A stretch of 64,000 nucleotides of DNA from Symsagittifera roscoffensis (taxonomy: Eukaryota; Xenacoelomorpha; Acoela; Convolutidae): positions 18,607,639-18,671,638 of the forward strand of contig NC_087067.1 of the NCBI RefSeq assembly GCF_963678635.1. The letters run 5' to 3'. The notes beneath the pieces were generated by a model, which ran no database searches, had not been told where the DNA came from, and saw only the letters and a program-made list of their open reading frames with translations. Made by a program: the position numbers and the translations under genes. Positions 35,201 to 42,539 of this stretch are shown piece after piece; within the stretch, counting starts at the first letter, position 1; each line of letters begins with the position of its first letter.

Positions 35201-36734
35201 GTCCATTTATGACTGCAAAGGTAAATATCATGGACCCTAATCATAGACTGAACCATGGATGGCTCTCGCTGCTATATCTCTGAATTAGCTATTACTTTTC
35301 TTGGCGACTAAACCCGGGACATAAAACAGTTTTCAATCGCAGCGCAGACCATTTTTGTTTAAAAAGTGCAGCTAAAATCTTAATTCGTGTAACGGAGTTC
35401 AAAACTTCAGTATCAAGTACCAATAGAGATTTATGCTGGTAATTTATATGCAAAGGTTTTTACTGAAGAAAATATTTTGACCTTCACACGATTTTTCATT
35501 GATTGACTAGGTTTGAGGAAGATAATTCAACGTATAGTATCAACCAGCAACGTCTTGATTGATGATCGTACGAATTTGACCGAAATTGGAAGTTGTGCAG
35601 AACCAATCTGAATCATAAATGTTCAGTTTAAACTGTTGGTCAGTTTTTCTGAGAGTAATTTTAAGTTTGTGGTGGTAAATTTATTTTGCTTCATTTTTAC
35701 AGCCTGATTACTACACTTCTGGTCGGCAAGGGATATCACCCGAGCCAAATCAACCAACTGGTTTCATGTGTATGCATCCTAACTCACAGAATCACTTATA
35801 CCAGGTTTCTAATTCGTCCAAGACTAGAACCAAGCGCCGTCCTTCCACTAAACAAACGAGCACTGGCTACGAGAATTCCTCGTCTCGCAACCCTGGATCT
35901 CAAGGGTTCATGACTCATGAATCCAATGCCGGCTCAAGATACTACAACAGTAGATCGCACGTTAATGTAGCGCCTGGTAATGTCCAGTACAGAAACTACT
36001 CCTTATTTGGAGATGATCAAACTTTGAGTGCCGGTGGCGATGAACAAAGATTTGTTCAAGCATCGATGTCATTAAACATGCAGCCAATGCTTAATCCTGA
36101 AGAGGACAACTCCATGTTTAGTATCCAGCAGCAACAGGACGGATGGTTGTCTGGATTTGACCGAAACTGGACGGTTGTTCAGAACCAGCCTGAGCCAGAG
36201 ATGTCATTCGCCGAAACTCCAGGAACCCCGGATGTTCTTCAACCACAAGGAATGAGCAGCGAGTTTCAGTTGGATTTCAACTCGATGTTTCAGTTTCCAC
36301 TGAACGAAGCAGCCAGGGCATTCCCTGGTGACATCAACTTTGAAGGCCACACTTATTCGCAACTACCTTCCGCGCCTGGAGGCAATACCTTCTTCTCGCC
36401 GACTACGTCCAACACATACGAGTTGTTTTCGCCCGTCTCTGTTCCGACCAGTTTGTTGACACGTGAGGGAGGAGGAAGTGGCGCTTTGTCCGACTGGAGT
36501 TTCTCAAGCGAGGCTCTAACTGATTCAGAGGTATCGTCGGCAGGTTCGCCGAACAAGATGAGAGACATTGATGTTGTCCATGGCCTGAGATCCAAGTTGC
36601 AGTTTGGAAGTGTGGGTTCTTGTGATGCTACTACAGACTCGAATGAGCCGATTCAAACGTACGCTCCGTTTGCATTGTTTCCGAGTTCAAGCCAAGACCC
36701 TAATACTGGTGGCCAACCTCCGAATCAAAATTAA
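17130..36734 (+). CDS. YTHDC2-like protein, C-terminal portion, 11 exons (5' end outside window)
   Basis: Exons are 17130-17245, 20349-20754, 21302-21397, 21686-21782, 22170-22358, 22765-23018, 23262-23310, 23409-23438, 23634-23887, 35071-35220 and 35703-36734. All have AG acceptors and GT donors with matching phases, giving 890 codons and a TAA stop. Residues 1-174 resemble the end of the YTHDC2 helicase module (SPESVL, QWFIYNQIDR, STIITPLSLALFAG, DDWISFKLDDH). Residues 175-238 complete the OB-fold region (RMRQKWHALLLRKLKNPSKA, GIGQKPRP). About 327-487 aligns with the YTH domain of YTHDC2 (NVEKLNSLMGEGYAVIIFLK; KISDGDQLDPGAG). The family has a 3'-5' RNA helicase and an m6A reader acting in germ cells. 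Residues 498-890 are a Ser/Gln/Asn/Pro-rich tail with no domain, much longer than in vertebrate YTHDC2. No tryptophan lies in the YTH-like region, so m6A binding is doubtful. The helicase core is absent from the window. Confidence 0.85.
17987..18352 (+). pseudogene. Unidentified 121-codon frame inside the deleted LTR element
   Basis: Begins just after the left LTR-like repeat at an alternative start (TTG/GTG) and stays open to 18352. It is hydrophobic and aromatic-rich, with no recognised motif. Position suggests a gag start remnant, but the sequence itself does not show it. Confidence 0.3.
18535..19190 (+). pseudogene. Pol C-terminal remnant (post-integrase) of the Gypsy family
   Basis: EGGKIIRKYGIAVGKS (from about 18805) matches FDGKIIGKSDIALPKS of the Gypsy copies at about 51475 and 61852. 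The preceding LTSFSKKYFFSKLTEQMELH resembles their YGPFKVKFFGKRMRASMEIQ. The frame from 18775 is open to a TAG at 19182 and ends in a Lys/Ser-rich stretch. It proves kinship between this relic and the 48-63 kb elements. Confidence 0.6.
19247..19924 (+). pseudogene. Acidic Pol tail remnant of the deleted LTR element
   Basis: NSDSEWSVGGLPWITG (about 19247-19300) resembles DISDWEWIAGDF of the Gypsy copies at about 51816 and 62190. A frame from 19499 is open for 141 codons and is Ser/Thr/Glu-rich, ending LDRFLSGK. It corresponds in position to the acidic C-terminal end of the intact-order elements. Confidence 0.5.
20349..20754 (+). CDS. YTHDC2-like exon B: OB-fold, first part
   Basis: The acceptor is ctgctttag and the donor tcat|gtaagt. 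It contributes STIITPLSLALFAGASR, equivalent to the start of the OB-fold strand region in DEAH helicases, then a Ser- and Asp-rich linker (ECSSDDDLTDSELDQS), as in YTHDC2 where an acidic Ser-rich stretch sits at the same place, and ends in DDWISFKLDDH. Its first base completes the Arg codon split by the previous intron. Confidence 0.88.
20943..21204. mobile_element. hAT-like MITE, copy 1
   Basis: Starts caggggcggatctaagattt and ends in a C-tract followed by aaatccaccccggtc, so the ends are imperfect terminal inverted repeats (ggggcggatcta against ggggtggattta). The interior shares ggtcgaccaaattgattttt and gctctcccaaagcactaaaa with copies at 24116 and 37518. It is non-coding. The superfamily call rests on the familiar CAGGGGCGGAT-type end and is tentative. 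Confidence 0.7.
21302..21397 (+). CDS. YTHDC2-like exon C
   Basis: The acceptor is ctctttttgcag and the donor gatgat|gtcagt. It is 96 bp, phase 0-0, and encodes RMRQKWHALLLRKLKNPSKA, which matches the YTHDC2 segment (LRQKWHSLFLRRMRAPSKPW) just after the DEWL motif. Confidence 0.88.
21686..21782 (+). CDS. YTHDC2-like exon D
   Basis: The acceptor is tgattgtttcag and the donor gaacc|gtgagt, phase 0 to 1. It encodes VIRCIAQVLNEEEQS and CPPGIGQKPRPN, equivalent to the YTHDC2 stretch ending PSGIGQRPRP. This is the clearest family signature in the gene. Confidence 0.9.
22170..22358 (+). CDS. YTHDC2-like exon E: polar linker
   Basis: The acceptor is tttccaacttag and the proposed donor acattgg|gtatac. 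Phase 1 at both ends fits its neighbours. It encodes a Ser/Gln/Asn-rich linker between OB-fold and YTH-like regions (SSMSSPVVSQHQQQSSGG; KDESYNQFLATASDM). The frame stays open past the donor to 22519, so a longer exon form is possible, but the downstream phase then fails. Confidence 0.7.
22765..23018 (+). CDS. YTHDC2-like exon F: start of the divergent YTH domain
   Basis: The proposed acceptor is gtgctttttag (an alternative, ccctctag at 22795, would need phase 2 upstream). The donor is catggga|gtaagt. TAYVIISVSNASDVIETTLG lines up with the first strand and turn of the YTH fold, where m6A readers have a cage tryptophan. Here the aligned position is not Trp. An extra polar stretch of about 20 residues follows, then NVEKLNSLMG. 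Confidence 0.75.
23262..23310 (+). CDS. YTHDC2-like exon G
   Basis: It is 49 bp, with acceptor atttgtttcag and donor caatta|gtaagt, phase 0 to 1. It encodes EGYAVIIFLKLSQVPI, the second core strand of the YTH fold (equivalent to SSIVYLVFSVQGSG in human YTHDC2). Confidence 0.78.
23409..23438 (+). CDS. YTHDC2-like exon H: 30-bp micro-exon
   Basis: The acceptor is ttgttccag and the donor ctgactg|gtaagt, phase 1-1. Only ten codons' worth (GRKISDILT). It joins neighbouring YTH-like exons in frame. Skipping it would also keep the frame, so it may be alternatively spliced. Confidence 0.7.
23634..23887 (+). CDS. YTHDC2-like exon I: end of the divergent YTH domain
   Basis: The acceptor is tctgttctgtgtag and the donor caacag|gtgctt, phase 1 to 0. 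FLMIGFGHETRS, GLVPVRQMTFGAEVNLDLV and KISDGDQLDPGAG follow the order of the YTH C-terminal half; human YTHDC2 has ISRDGQELEPLVGE. The FKVEWI-type strand that carries the second cage Trp reads GLVPVRQ here. Confidence 0.8.
24116..24526. mobile_element. hAT-like MITE, copy 2
   Basis: Lies in the 11.2-kb intron. The left end is gggcggaccggacctatgat and the right end a C-tract then aaatccgccgctg, the reverse complement of a cagcggcggattt end. It shares the ggtcgaccaaattgatttttc block with copy 1 and is longer because it keeps an extra segment with atattggcgccgaaggtgcc. Confidence 0.7.
24680..24900. repeat. Dispersed repeat, copy 1 (paired with 33765-33925)
   Basis: Shares ctctataaattgaggcatgt, tgcgtcacttag, gtagactcaaagttttactc and gtagcgttatcggtcatatt with the second copy 9 kb downstream, at moderate identity. 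Short indels differ. Both lie in the same intron. Nature unknown, possibly a decayed non-coding transposon. Confidence 0.7.
24901..26000. other. Intronic sequence without recognisable features
   Basis: AT-rich with long A and T runs. The minus-strand frames here (24877-25119, 25146-25358, 25553-25759) have no recognised domain and no support as exons. Confidence 0.4.
28650..29480 (+). pseudogene. BEL/Pao reverse-transcriptase remnant
   Basis: Blocks WISWFSSSKKDEELGLERAE, ERYEIAIP and MDDYIDLVPTYDKVQSALAE fall in the order and spacing of a Pao-clade pre-RT and RT domain. The codon before the catalytic Met-Asp-Asp is TAA where the family has Tyr. Several other stops break the frame. Confidence 0.65.
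29481..30400 (+). pseudogene. BEL/Pao post-RT and RNase H remnant
   Basis: LKLVGFRFIKFL, FDPLGILAPC, QPSVPKLKSVAATIE and WTDSQPVLD followed by FVGNRLTEI match the Pao-type connection and RNase H consensus (FDPLGLLAP, TIPRLEL, WTDS..VL.WI, FVANR..EI). Stops occur between and within the blocks. Confidence 0.68.
30610..31690 (+). pseudogene. BEL/Pao integrase remnant
   Basis: The first integrase block contains GVDFLGPFFIENGK with the first catalytic Asp. RFTTRRG and LNFLHSDKENN carry the second Asp position; the family has HSDNGTNF. The C-terminal block near 31611 is the best preserved part (HPGRDGTTRVLTVRT). Frames change repeatedly. Confidence 0.68.
32170..32520 (+). mobile_element. tRNA-derived SINE
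   Basis: The head gggcacttagcatagtggta has an A-box-like TTAGCATAGTGG, and about 40 bases later comes a B-box-like taatcgatccc. The anticodon-arm region does not fold as a clean tRNA and the acceptor stem is not kept, so this is a SINE head and not a tRNA gene. A non-tRNA body follows, ending near 32515 in an A/T tail with ttattattaatattt. It is in the long intron. Confidence 0.6.
32521..33764. other. Intronic sequence without recognisable features
   Basis: AT-rich. A TTG-initiated 84-codon frame at 33371-33625 shows no domain and no splice support. Confidence 0.4.
33765..33925. repeat. Dispersed repeat, copy 2 (paired with 24680-24900)
   Basis: ctctataaattgaagcatat, gtgtgcgtcacttaag, gtagactcaaagtttttcta and gtagcgttatgggtcatatt match the first copy in the same orientation with small deletions. 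Confidence 0.7.
34012..34612. repeat. Pair of short dispersed repeats (acattctgtgctacttgcac)
   Basis: The motif occurs at about 34017-34052 and 34571-34604, each followed by agcaactggct/agtaaccggct. A third, weaker relative (gcattctgctgtagttgcac) is at 55563, in the intron next to the Ikaros-like exon. The intervening bases have no gene. Confidence 0.6.
35071..35220 (+). CDS. YTHDC2-like exon J: start of C-terminal tail
   Basis: It follows an 11.2-kb intron. The acceptor is cattttttttgaacag and the donor gcaaag|gtaaat; 150 bp, phase 0-0. It is basic and Ser/Thr-rich (NKRMQNKIPKSYQPAFSS). There is no domain. The link to exon I rests on phase and the absence of any competing gene; further small exons in the long intron are possible. 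Confidence 0.65.
35703..36734 (+). CDS. YTHDC2-like terminal exon K
   Basis: The acceptor is cttcatttttacag; it is open for 343 codons to TAA. The encoded tail is rich in Ser, Asn, Gln, Pro and Phe with scattered acidic residues (SMFSIQQQQDGWLSGFDRNW; SEALTDSEVSSAGS) and is predicted disordered by composition. Base composition is clearly less AT-rich than the flanks, as expected for coding sequence. No homologous domain recognised. No canonical AATAAA was found close downstream. Confidence 0.75.
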   Translation, partial: PDYYTSGRQGISPEPNQPTGFMCMHPNSQNHLYQVSNSSKTRTKRRPSTKQTSTGYENSSSRNPGSQGFMTHESNAGSRYYNSRSHVNVAPGNVQYRNYSLFGDDQTLSAGGDEQRFVQASMSLNMQPMLNPEEDNSMFSIQQQQDGWLSGFDRNWTVVQNQPEPEMSFAETPGTPDVLQPQGMSSEFQLDFNSMFQFPLNEAARAFPGDINFEGHTYSQLPSAPGGNTFFSPTTSNTYELFSPVSVPTSLLTREGGGSGALSDWSFSSEALTDSEVSSAGSPNKMRDIDVVHGLRSKLQFGSVGSCDATTDSNEPIQTYAPFALFPSSSQDPNTGGQPPNQN

Positions 36735-36757
36735 GCCAACCTCCGAATCAAAATTAA
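36712..36757 (+). repeat. 23-bp tandem duplication spanning the stop codon
   Basis: caacctccgaatcaaaatta plus agc occurs twice in direct succession. The first copy encodes the last residues and TAA stop of the YTHDC2-like protein. The second lies in the 3' UTR. Confidence 0.85.
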
Positions 36758-37517
36758 GAAAAAAACAAGTTCACCGGGATTGACTTAATTGCATGTTACA
36801 TGTTTGTTCTTCTTAATTGCAGTGAAAAACAGTGCTTTTGTTACGGATTTGTTGCAATAGTGACTAGTTTGCTAGTTCATGTTAGCTATTGATGTTTCAT
36901 CGTTAGGTTTTTATCAAGAGTAAGAGTCAATGAACGAAGTGAATAATCAAATTTTAAAGAGAATACAGGAACTGCCAAAAAATCATTTGTCTATCTGATC
37001 ATTTGAGCTCAAAAGCACTTAAAAACTGATTATTACTAGTTGATTATTTTTATTTGACTATAAGCTACATGAGATATAATCTCTACGTTTAAAATAGTTT
37101 CAAATTGTGTTAAGTTTTCTGTATTTTGTTTGAGTTTCCTTGTTTTTTCTCTTCGTTGCAGTATAAATTGCTATATTTCTTTGGAAATGCCTGAAATGTA
37201 TCTCTAAAACTTCCGGATGCTACTTAAGAGTTGTTAAAACTTTGAAAGTGTTGCTTTAATTTAATCTTTGTTGCTAACATCTTTAAGAGCAGGTTGTCAA
37301 CAAACTTTTAATTTACCCAGACTTTACTTCAGAGCCTTGCCAAAAAACGCAGTAGGCATAAAAAAAGCTTGGATTTAAATTTTCTACGAAGGCGATACAA
37401 AACAGACATTTGATTGATTTTTTTTTAAATATAACGGAGTAGCGCAAACTCAAACAAAGAAAAAAGAAATATCCAGTAGCAGTGCATGTAGAAAAAAGGA
37501 AAGGCTCCAACTCTAGT
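36758..37517. other. Probable 3' UTR and downstream sequence, no gene
   Basis: AT-rich, with no canonical AATAAA seen near the stop, so the transcript end is not placed. A 65-codon minus-strand frame (37313-37510) has no domain. Confidence 0.4.
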
Positions 37518-37760
37518 CAGAGGAGAATCTAGTGTTTTCTCGAGGGGGCAGTACTTCAAAAAGTTCTCGATAATCATGCCTTACGACTTTTTTTATGTCG
37601 ACCCAATTGATTTTCCGAGCGCTCTCAGAGCACTATAAAGGCCCTCTTTTGACAAAATTTGTTGTGCCGCAGACAATTTTTTTTAATATTACGTTTTTAA
37701 ATTTTTTAAACTATTACCTAGTCCTTCAAAATGCTGTAGGGTTGGTCGGCCGAAAATGGA
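37518..37760. mobile_element. hAT-like MITE, copy 3 (truncated)
   Basis: Starts cagaggagaatctagtgttt, keeps tgtcgacccaattgattttc and gctctcagagcactataaag in the same order as copies 1 and 2, and fades near ggttggtcggccgaaaatgg. It lacks the C-tract right end. Confidence 0.6.
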
Positions 37761-38204
37761 TGTTATAAAACAATACCGAAAAAGGAACAAAAACAAAAAA
37801 GAAAAAATTTGACCATTTTATCTCGACTGAGAAAACTAATATCTTTTTATTAAGAATCCGATTAACGACTTTGGTACTTATCTTTTATCTTTCCCATCGC
37901 AAATTAAGTGTTAATGAAGGACAAGAAGCCATTTATTTAGATGTTTTGCTTTCGTTTTTTGTCATGAAAAGGTCTCTAAAAATGTTCACATTTACACTTA
38001 ACAGATTTGTTTTCATTGTGGTTTGATTTTTGTTTTTGTTCCATTTCTTTTCAAGTTCAATTCAAATGTAATTGCTATAATGTAGGCCAATTATGACTTT
38101 TAGTAAGTGGCTGACTTTTAGTTTCAAAATCGGGTTCTTTAATTTTATAGGTCTTAGCGGAACAAAAACTTATGTGTCGTTGTTCCAGTTTTATCAAATC
38201 GAAA
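37761..38204. other. No recognisable gene
   Basis: A/T-rich stretch with homopolymer runs and no shared repeat noticed. Confidence 0.35.
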
Positions 38205-39310
38205 TGTTTTCATCAAAAAAGTGTCGATCATAAAAAATTGAAAATGAAAGAACTTAAAGCGATTTTTTGTTTGAAACTTAAGCATCAAAAACAAAAAGTC
38301 ATCATTCAAATTTCGTCAACTCTGCTGGCTTAAATAGAAGCCATTCGAGAAAAAAGTAATTTTTTGTTTGAAACTTAAGCATTGAAAATAAAAAGTCATC
38401 ATTGAAATTTTGTCAACTCAGCTGGCTATATTAGAAGCCATTCGAGAAATTATGAACAAGTTACGAAAAGATTTATTCGAAGTTTAGTGACCTTGAGCAT
38501 TTTTTTGATATTGAGCTCATCGAAGATACTGCTTCCAAACAAAACAGAGTGCTCCCAAAAAAATAATTAAGCAAAAACCCAGCATTTGATTGAGAGCAAT
38601 TTACAGCTGCGAGTGTCTAATTGTTAATAAAAAAAATGAAGGTTGGAAAGAAAACTTTGATAATGATATGAAATAACAAACCTTGATCAGAAAATTTATT
38701 TCAGAAACTTGCGCTCTGTTGTTGATTCAAAATTTTGAGTTTTTACATGGAAGTTTGCCGAGAACAAAAAAAAGATGCTGACTTCTTTTGTTTGAATGAA
38801 AAAGTAGCATAAGTTTTGAAAAAGATTCAATAAAATTTCGAAAAATTTTAAAGGTAAGAGCAACTGATTGATGTGTAAGTAGCTAGTCAATTCAGCTACC
38901 ACAGCAACTAATGTTAAATCAGGTATCAAAAAAAATATAAATTTTTTGTTGGTATCCCTGTCTCGACAGTTTACTTCGGTATCATGAGGAAATGTAAAAC
39001 TTCAGGGAAAAGCACCTTTAGGAATCTGCTTTATCTTTGATTGAATTTTTGAAAACTAATTACCCAGATTGGTAGCAAGCCAGATTGGTAGCAAGCCATT
39101 TGTTCGCAAAAAACTGACGTAATAACAAAATTCCGACTGTTCTGTTTTCAATTAGCAAGAATTTATTTTCCCTTTTTGGAAAGATTTTTGAAGAGATAGC
39201 CCACTTGATCATCTTCAAGGTTTCTTTTAAATGCAAGTTAATTTAATAGGGAAAAACCGCATTAGGTTTCGTTCGCTCTCTTTTCTAGAAATTGGTTGCA
39301 TTGAAAACGG
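38205..39310. repeat. Older copy of the Gypsy-flanking block, without the Gypsy element
   Basis: 38205 onward (catcaaaaaagtgtcgatca) follows the block at 47566 and 57900, through aacagagtgctcc, gataatgatat(g/a)aaataaca, gagcaactgattg and cagattggtagcaag. Immediately after, from about 39180, it continues with sequence matching the right flank of the Gypsy copies (cttgatcatcttcaaggttt against tttgatcatctgaaaggatt; gaaaaaccgcattag; cctagaaattgg). The ~4.9-kb Gypsy element and its minisatellite are missing in between. Identity is moderate, so this copy is old. Confidence 0.65.
38255..38450. repeat. ~100-bp tandem duplication inside the old block
   Basis: ttttttgtttgaaacttaag followed by cat(c/t)(a/g)aaaa...aaaaagtcatcatt and gaagccattcgagaaa is present twice, about 100 bp apart. 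The other copies of the block (47.6 and 57.9 kb) have only one. Confidence 0.75.
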
Positions 39311-39323
39311 GGCTCTTTGTAGT

Positions 39324-39431
39324 AGTTAGACATAGTTGAAAGATGCCCGAGGGAAAAAGAGCCCGGCCTGAGGGCACGAAGTGCCCGATGGCGCTCTTCT
39401 GCCCGAGCCCATCTTCAACTATGTTCTAACT
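39324..39431. repeat. 108-bp near-perfect hairpin, locally GC-rich
   Basis: The left half agttagacatagttgaaaga is mirrored by the right half ending tcttcaactatgttctaact. The stem is about 50 bp with few mismatches and the loop is about 3 bases (cac-gaa-gtg). The centre, rich in gcccgag/gggcac, contrasts with the AT-rich surroundings. Confidence 0.85.
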
Positions 39432-39433
39432 GT

Positions 39434-39637
39434 TGAAGAATATGTTTTTGCTCTTTCTGAGGGAAAGATGCCGGAAAATTGTGAAAGAGCCCGGAAAATT
39501 TTGAAAGAGCCCAGAAAAGTGCGCGAAACTATGCAATTGATTTCATTTTTCATTCATGGATTCTAATATTTCATTTTTTCATTCCTTCCTTGTCGTGAAA
39601 GAACATGTGTGAAAGAGCAAAAACATACTCTTCTGAA
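39434..39637. repeat. Second inverted repeat beside the hairpin
   Basis: gaagaatatgtttttgctct (39435) is the reverse complement, with one or two mismatches, of agagcaaaaacatactcttc (39616-39635). The ~150-bp loop contains repeats of gaaagagcccggaaaatt. Together with the adjacent hairpin this looks like a fold-back element or an inverted-duplication hot spot. Confidence 0.75.
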
Positions 39638-39683
39638 TTATAAATAAACTTAAAAATTGGTTGTTACTAAATAGATATTGCAA

Positions 39684-41130
39684 TGCATGGAAGTAATCTG
39701 GCACAGCCAACGTCTCAAATCTGCACCCTATGCAAAGAACGAAAATGCCATGCTTAGCTGTGTCCTGTGCTCCTTCATTGTGCACAGACGTGCCTTGGTG
39801 TTGACGTGCACACTGCTACCTGTGGATTTGTACTATGGACATGTGACAAATGCGGAAAACTGTTATCACTGGAAAGAGTTTACAATTTTTTATTCAATTA
39901 CTGCGCGCATTTAAATTCTTGAAACTGATGTACAGCAGATGCAAAGCAACGCTCCAATTAGCTATAAATCAACTTGAAACGTCTCAGATGCCAGCATATC
40001 CATATCCGTATCTACAAGACGCCTAACTGACTCAATGTTTGTGACAAAAGTTTCTGATATCATTCGCCATTCACTGGAAACCGCAGTAACAGCCTGAGTT
40101 CATCAAAACGGCAACGTGTGAGATCCACTGACAACGGGACCAGTACTGATGAACAGCGAAAGCCAATTCTTACGGGAACAAACGCATTACATGGGTTGAA
40201 TAGCGTAAGCAAACCTCCAGCTCGCTGGCAGATTTATCTGGAAAAAATTTCCACCGATTTCAAACAGACGATTTTGAAGAGTGGTGTGCAATTGGTATTG
40301 CTTCCAATGCTCATATTTTAGAAACAACAATAGTAATAGGAGAAAGTTTTTTATTCAGAAATTGTTTCTGAACAAAATTGTATTTCATGCCGTCCTAAAT
40401 TGTTTCTTTATAATTAACGACATAAAAGTTTGAAAAGTTTGGCCACAGCAAAGTATTAGATATCTCAACTTTTGTTCATTTCATTCCGAAATTGAGGCAT
40501 TATCATATTGTCTGTTTAGCAATTCCTTGAATCTTTTTTATTATACTCAAGACTTGGATTTCCAAGGAAGAAGCATACGTTTTAATACAAATAGTTGGAC
40601 ATCAGATTTTTACGATGAGGTGAATATTCCTCGCTTTTGGTCAAAGAGGTTGAATAGCCTTCTTATACAGAAATTGGCAATAAGTGGAAAACTTATATGA
40701 ATGTTGTTTCCGAAAGAGAAACCAATTGCTCAGTCGTTGTATGCCGACCACCTTTTAAAAGTAATGTTACTTTCGTGAATATTTTTTTTCAAAGTTTTGA
40801 CTGTTGAATTCTCAACTAAATTAAGTAGTTTGATTTGTATCGGCGTTTTCAACGTTCACTATGATAAACATATGGACAAAAAATACATCATGCTGAAGAA
40901 CGCATCAACAAATTTTCATTTAGTTCAACACATTACGGAACCAACCCATAACAGATAAAACGTTGTGGACCTGCTGTTTACTTATTTGAGACCACCAATC
41001 TCCGATCTTCGCAGTTTTAAATCTGAAGTTAGATCACTTAATGACTCATTTCTCGGTGCCTATCCAAGATGATACTCGCAAACACAAAAGGCATAACAGA
41101 CACCGACAGTGGAAAAAAATTAACAAGAAA
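39684..41130 (+). pseudogene. APE-type LINE: ORF1-like zinc region and endonuclease remnant
   Basis: A frame from 39684 has closely spaced Cys/His (ICTLCKERKCHA, then LCPVLLHCAQTCLGV, TCDKCGKLLSLE) as in zinc-containing ORF1 proteins of some non-LTR elements; one in-frame TAG interrupts it. From about 40840 the endonuclease signature reads GVFNVHYDKHMDKK, HITEPTHNR and NDSFLG, equivalent to GDFN.H, TEPTH and SDH of APE endonucleases. The catalytic Asp of GDFN is Val here. The RT part is found in the tandem units downstream. Non-functional. Confidence 0.65.
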
Positions 41131-41489
41131 GGGTTCACTTTTCATTTGAGTTGCAATTATGAGCTCAATATGAACTTAAATAAAAATCTCGTAGTAGTTT
41201 TATTGAGTAATTTAGTCTTTTCGACTCTTGGACACATCGCTGATGCCCACGAACTAGTAATAAAACGAAAAAAAAACTGATCATTCCCTGGATTTTTTTT
41301 GATAAAAAAATGTGCCAGATGCGCCACAAGCGGCAAAACTTGAACGTCAACCTCAATTTGGAAAAACTCAGAAATCAAATTATGAAAGTTCTGAATCAAA
41401 GTTAAGACGTTTAATTTCCGGAAAAAATTCTAGATCAGAATCGAAAGCAATTCCAAAAAAATATGGGCATGCATTCAATTTTAAGCGTA
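41131..41489. other. Remainder of the LINE interval, no recognised domain
   Basis: Short frames such as 41312-41494 (basic, Lys/Ser-rich) carry no identifiable motif. Confidence 0.35.
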
Positions 41490-41720
41490 AGTAATCGATT
41501 ATAACGGATTATTATGATGATTTTTTGACAATTATAATTGGTTATATTTACCAAAATTAGGTGTTTAAGGATTTATAATTGATTATAATCGTGATATTTT
41601 CCAAGAGATTAAACTCTCTATAATCGATTATAATTGATTATAGTTCTTACAAAACAACTTCAAAGTCAATTATTTTCAATTATAATCAATTATAATCTCT
41701 TATTTTGCCAAAATTTTGTC
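41490..41720. repeat. AT-rich palindromic repeat, second cluster
   Basis: Repeated attataatcgattataatt-type near-palindromes like those at 16716 and in the tandem units that follow. Confidence 0.8.
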
Positions 41721-41940
41721 AATTCAAAACTATATATGATTTATATCTTGTGGACTTTTAATTTTGTGTCAATAAAAAATCTCTAAGAAAGAGATCTCTT
41801 TAACACTTTGGTTCATCTGAACACAAAGTCTTACCACGAAACAAAAGTTTCATAGAAATCCTTTCAGATTAGTGGAAAGGTTCCCGCGGTAGATGAAAAA
41901 TAAACCTTCCGAATCAATCATGAAACTAAATCAATTTGCT
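41721..41940. other. No recognisable gene
   Basis: AT-rich; borders the first tandem unit. Confidence 0.35.
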
Positions 41941-42539
41941 GATTTGTTGATGCTTAAAAAAGCTTAAAATATGCATCACAAAACAACTCTAATGGGGAAA
42001 AAATGAAAAAAAACCTTTAAATTTGAATTGAATTTTCTCATTTTTATAGGAACCAAGTCTACAAAAAAAGCATAAAATATAAGCAATTTAGATGCAACGT
42101 CGAAGACAAAATTGGACAAACAAAAGGGATTATAATCATTATAATCGATTATAATGGATTGTTGTGCAAAACTAATGAATTAAAAATTTGAATAAAAATA
42201 ATGGACTTTAATCAATTATAATTTGATTTTAAAAAGAGAGATTATAATCAATTATTAATTAATTAAAATCGATTGTTTCTCACTTTAGTAAGACTAGTAC
42301 TAACGTCGTAATGCAATCGATTGTTAACGCTTGAAACTGGATGCGGGAGCTCTTAAAGATTTACAAGGAAATAGCGCCTTGCATTGTTTGCCACTACACA
42401 GATTAAGAGGAACTAGCAAGGCATTTCATCCAGTTTTTTTTTCAATCCAAAAACTTTATGTTATCCTGCCTTTCCACTAAAGCAGTCCCCGCGGTATTAA
42501 ATTCATTCAACCAACCCCTCCCTTCCACTATCAGAAGCA

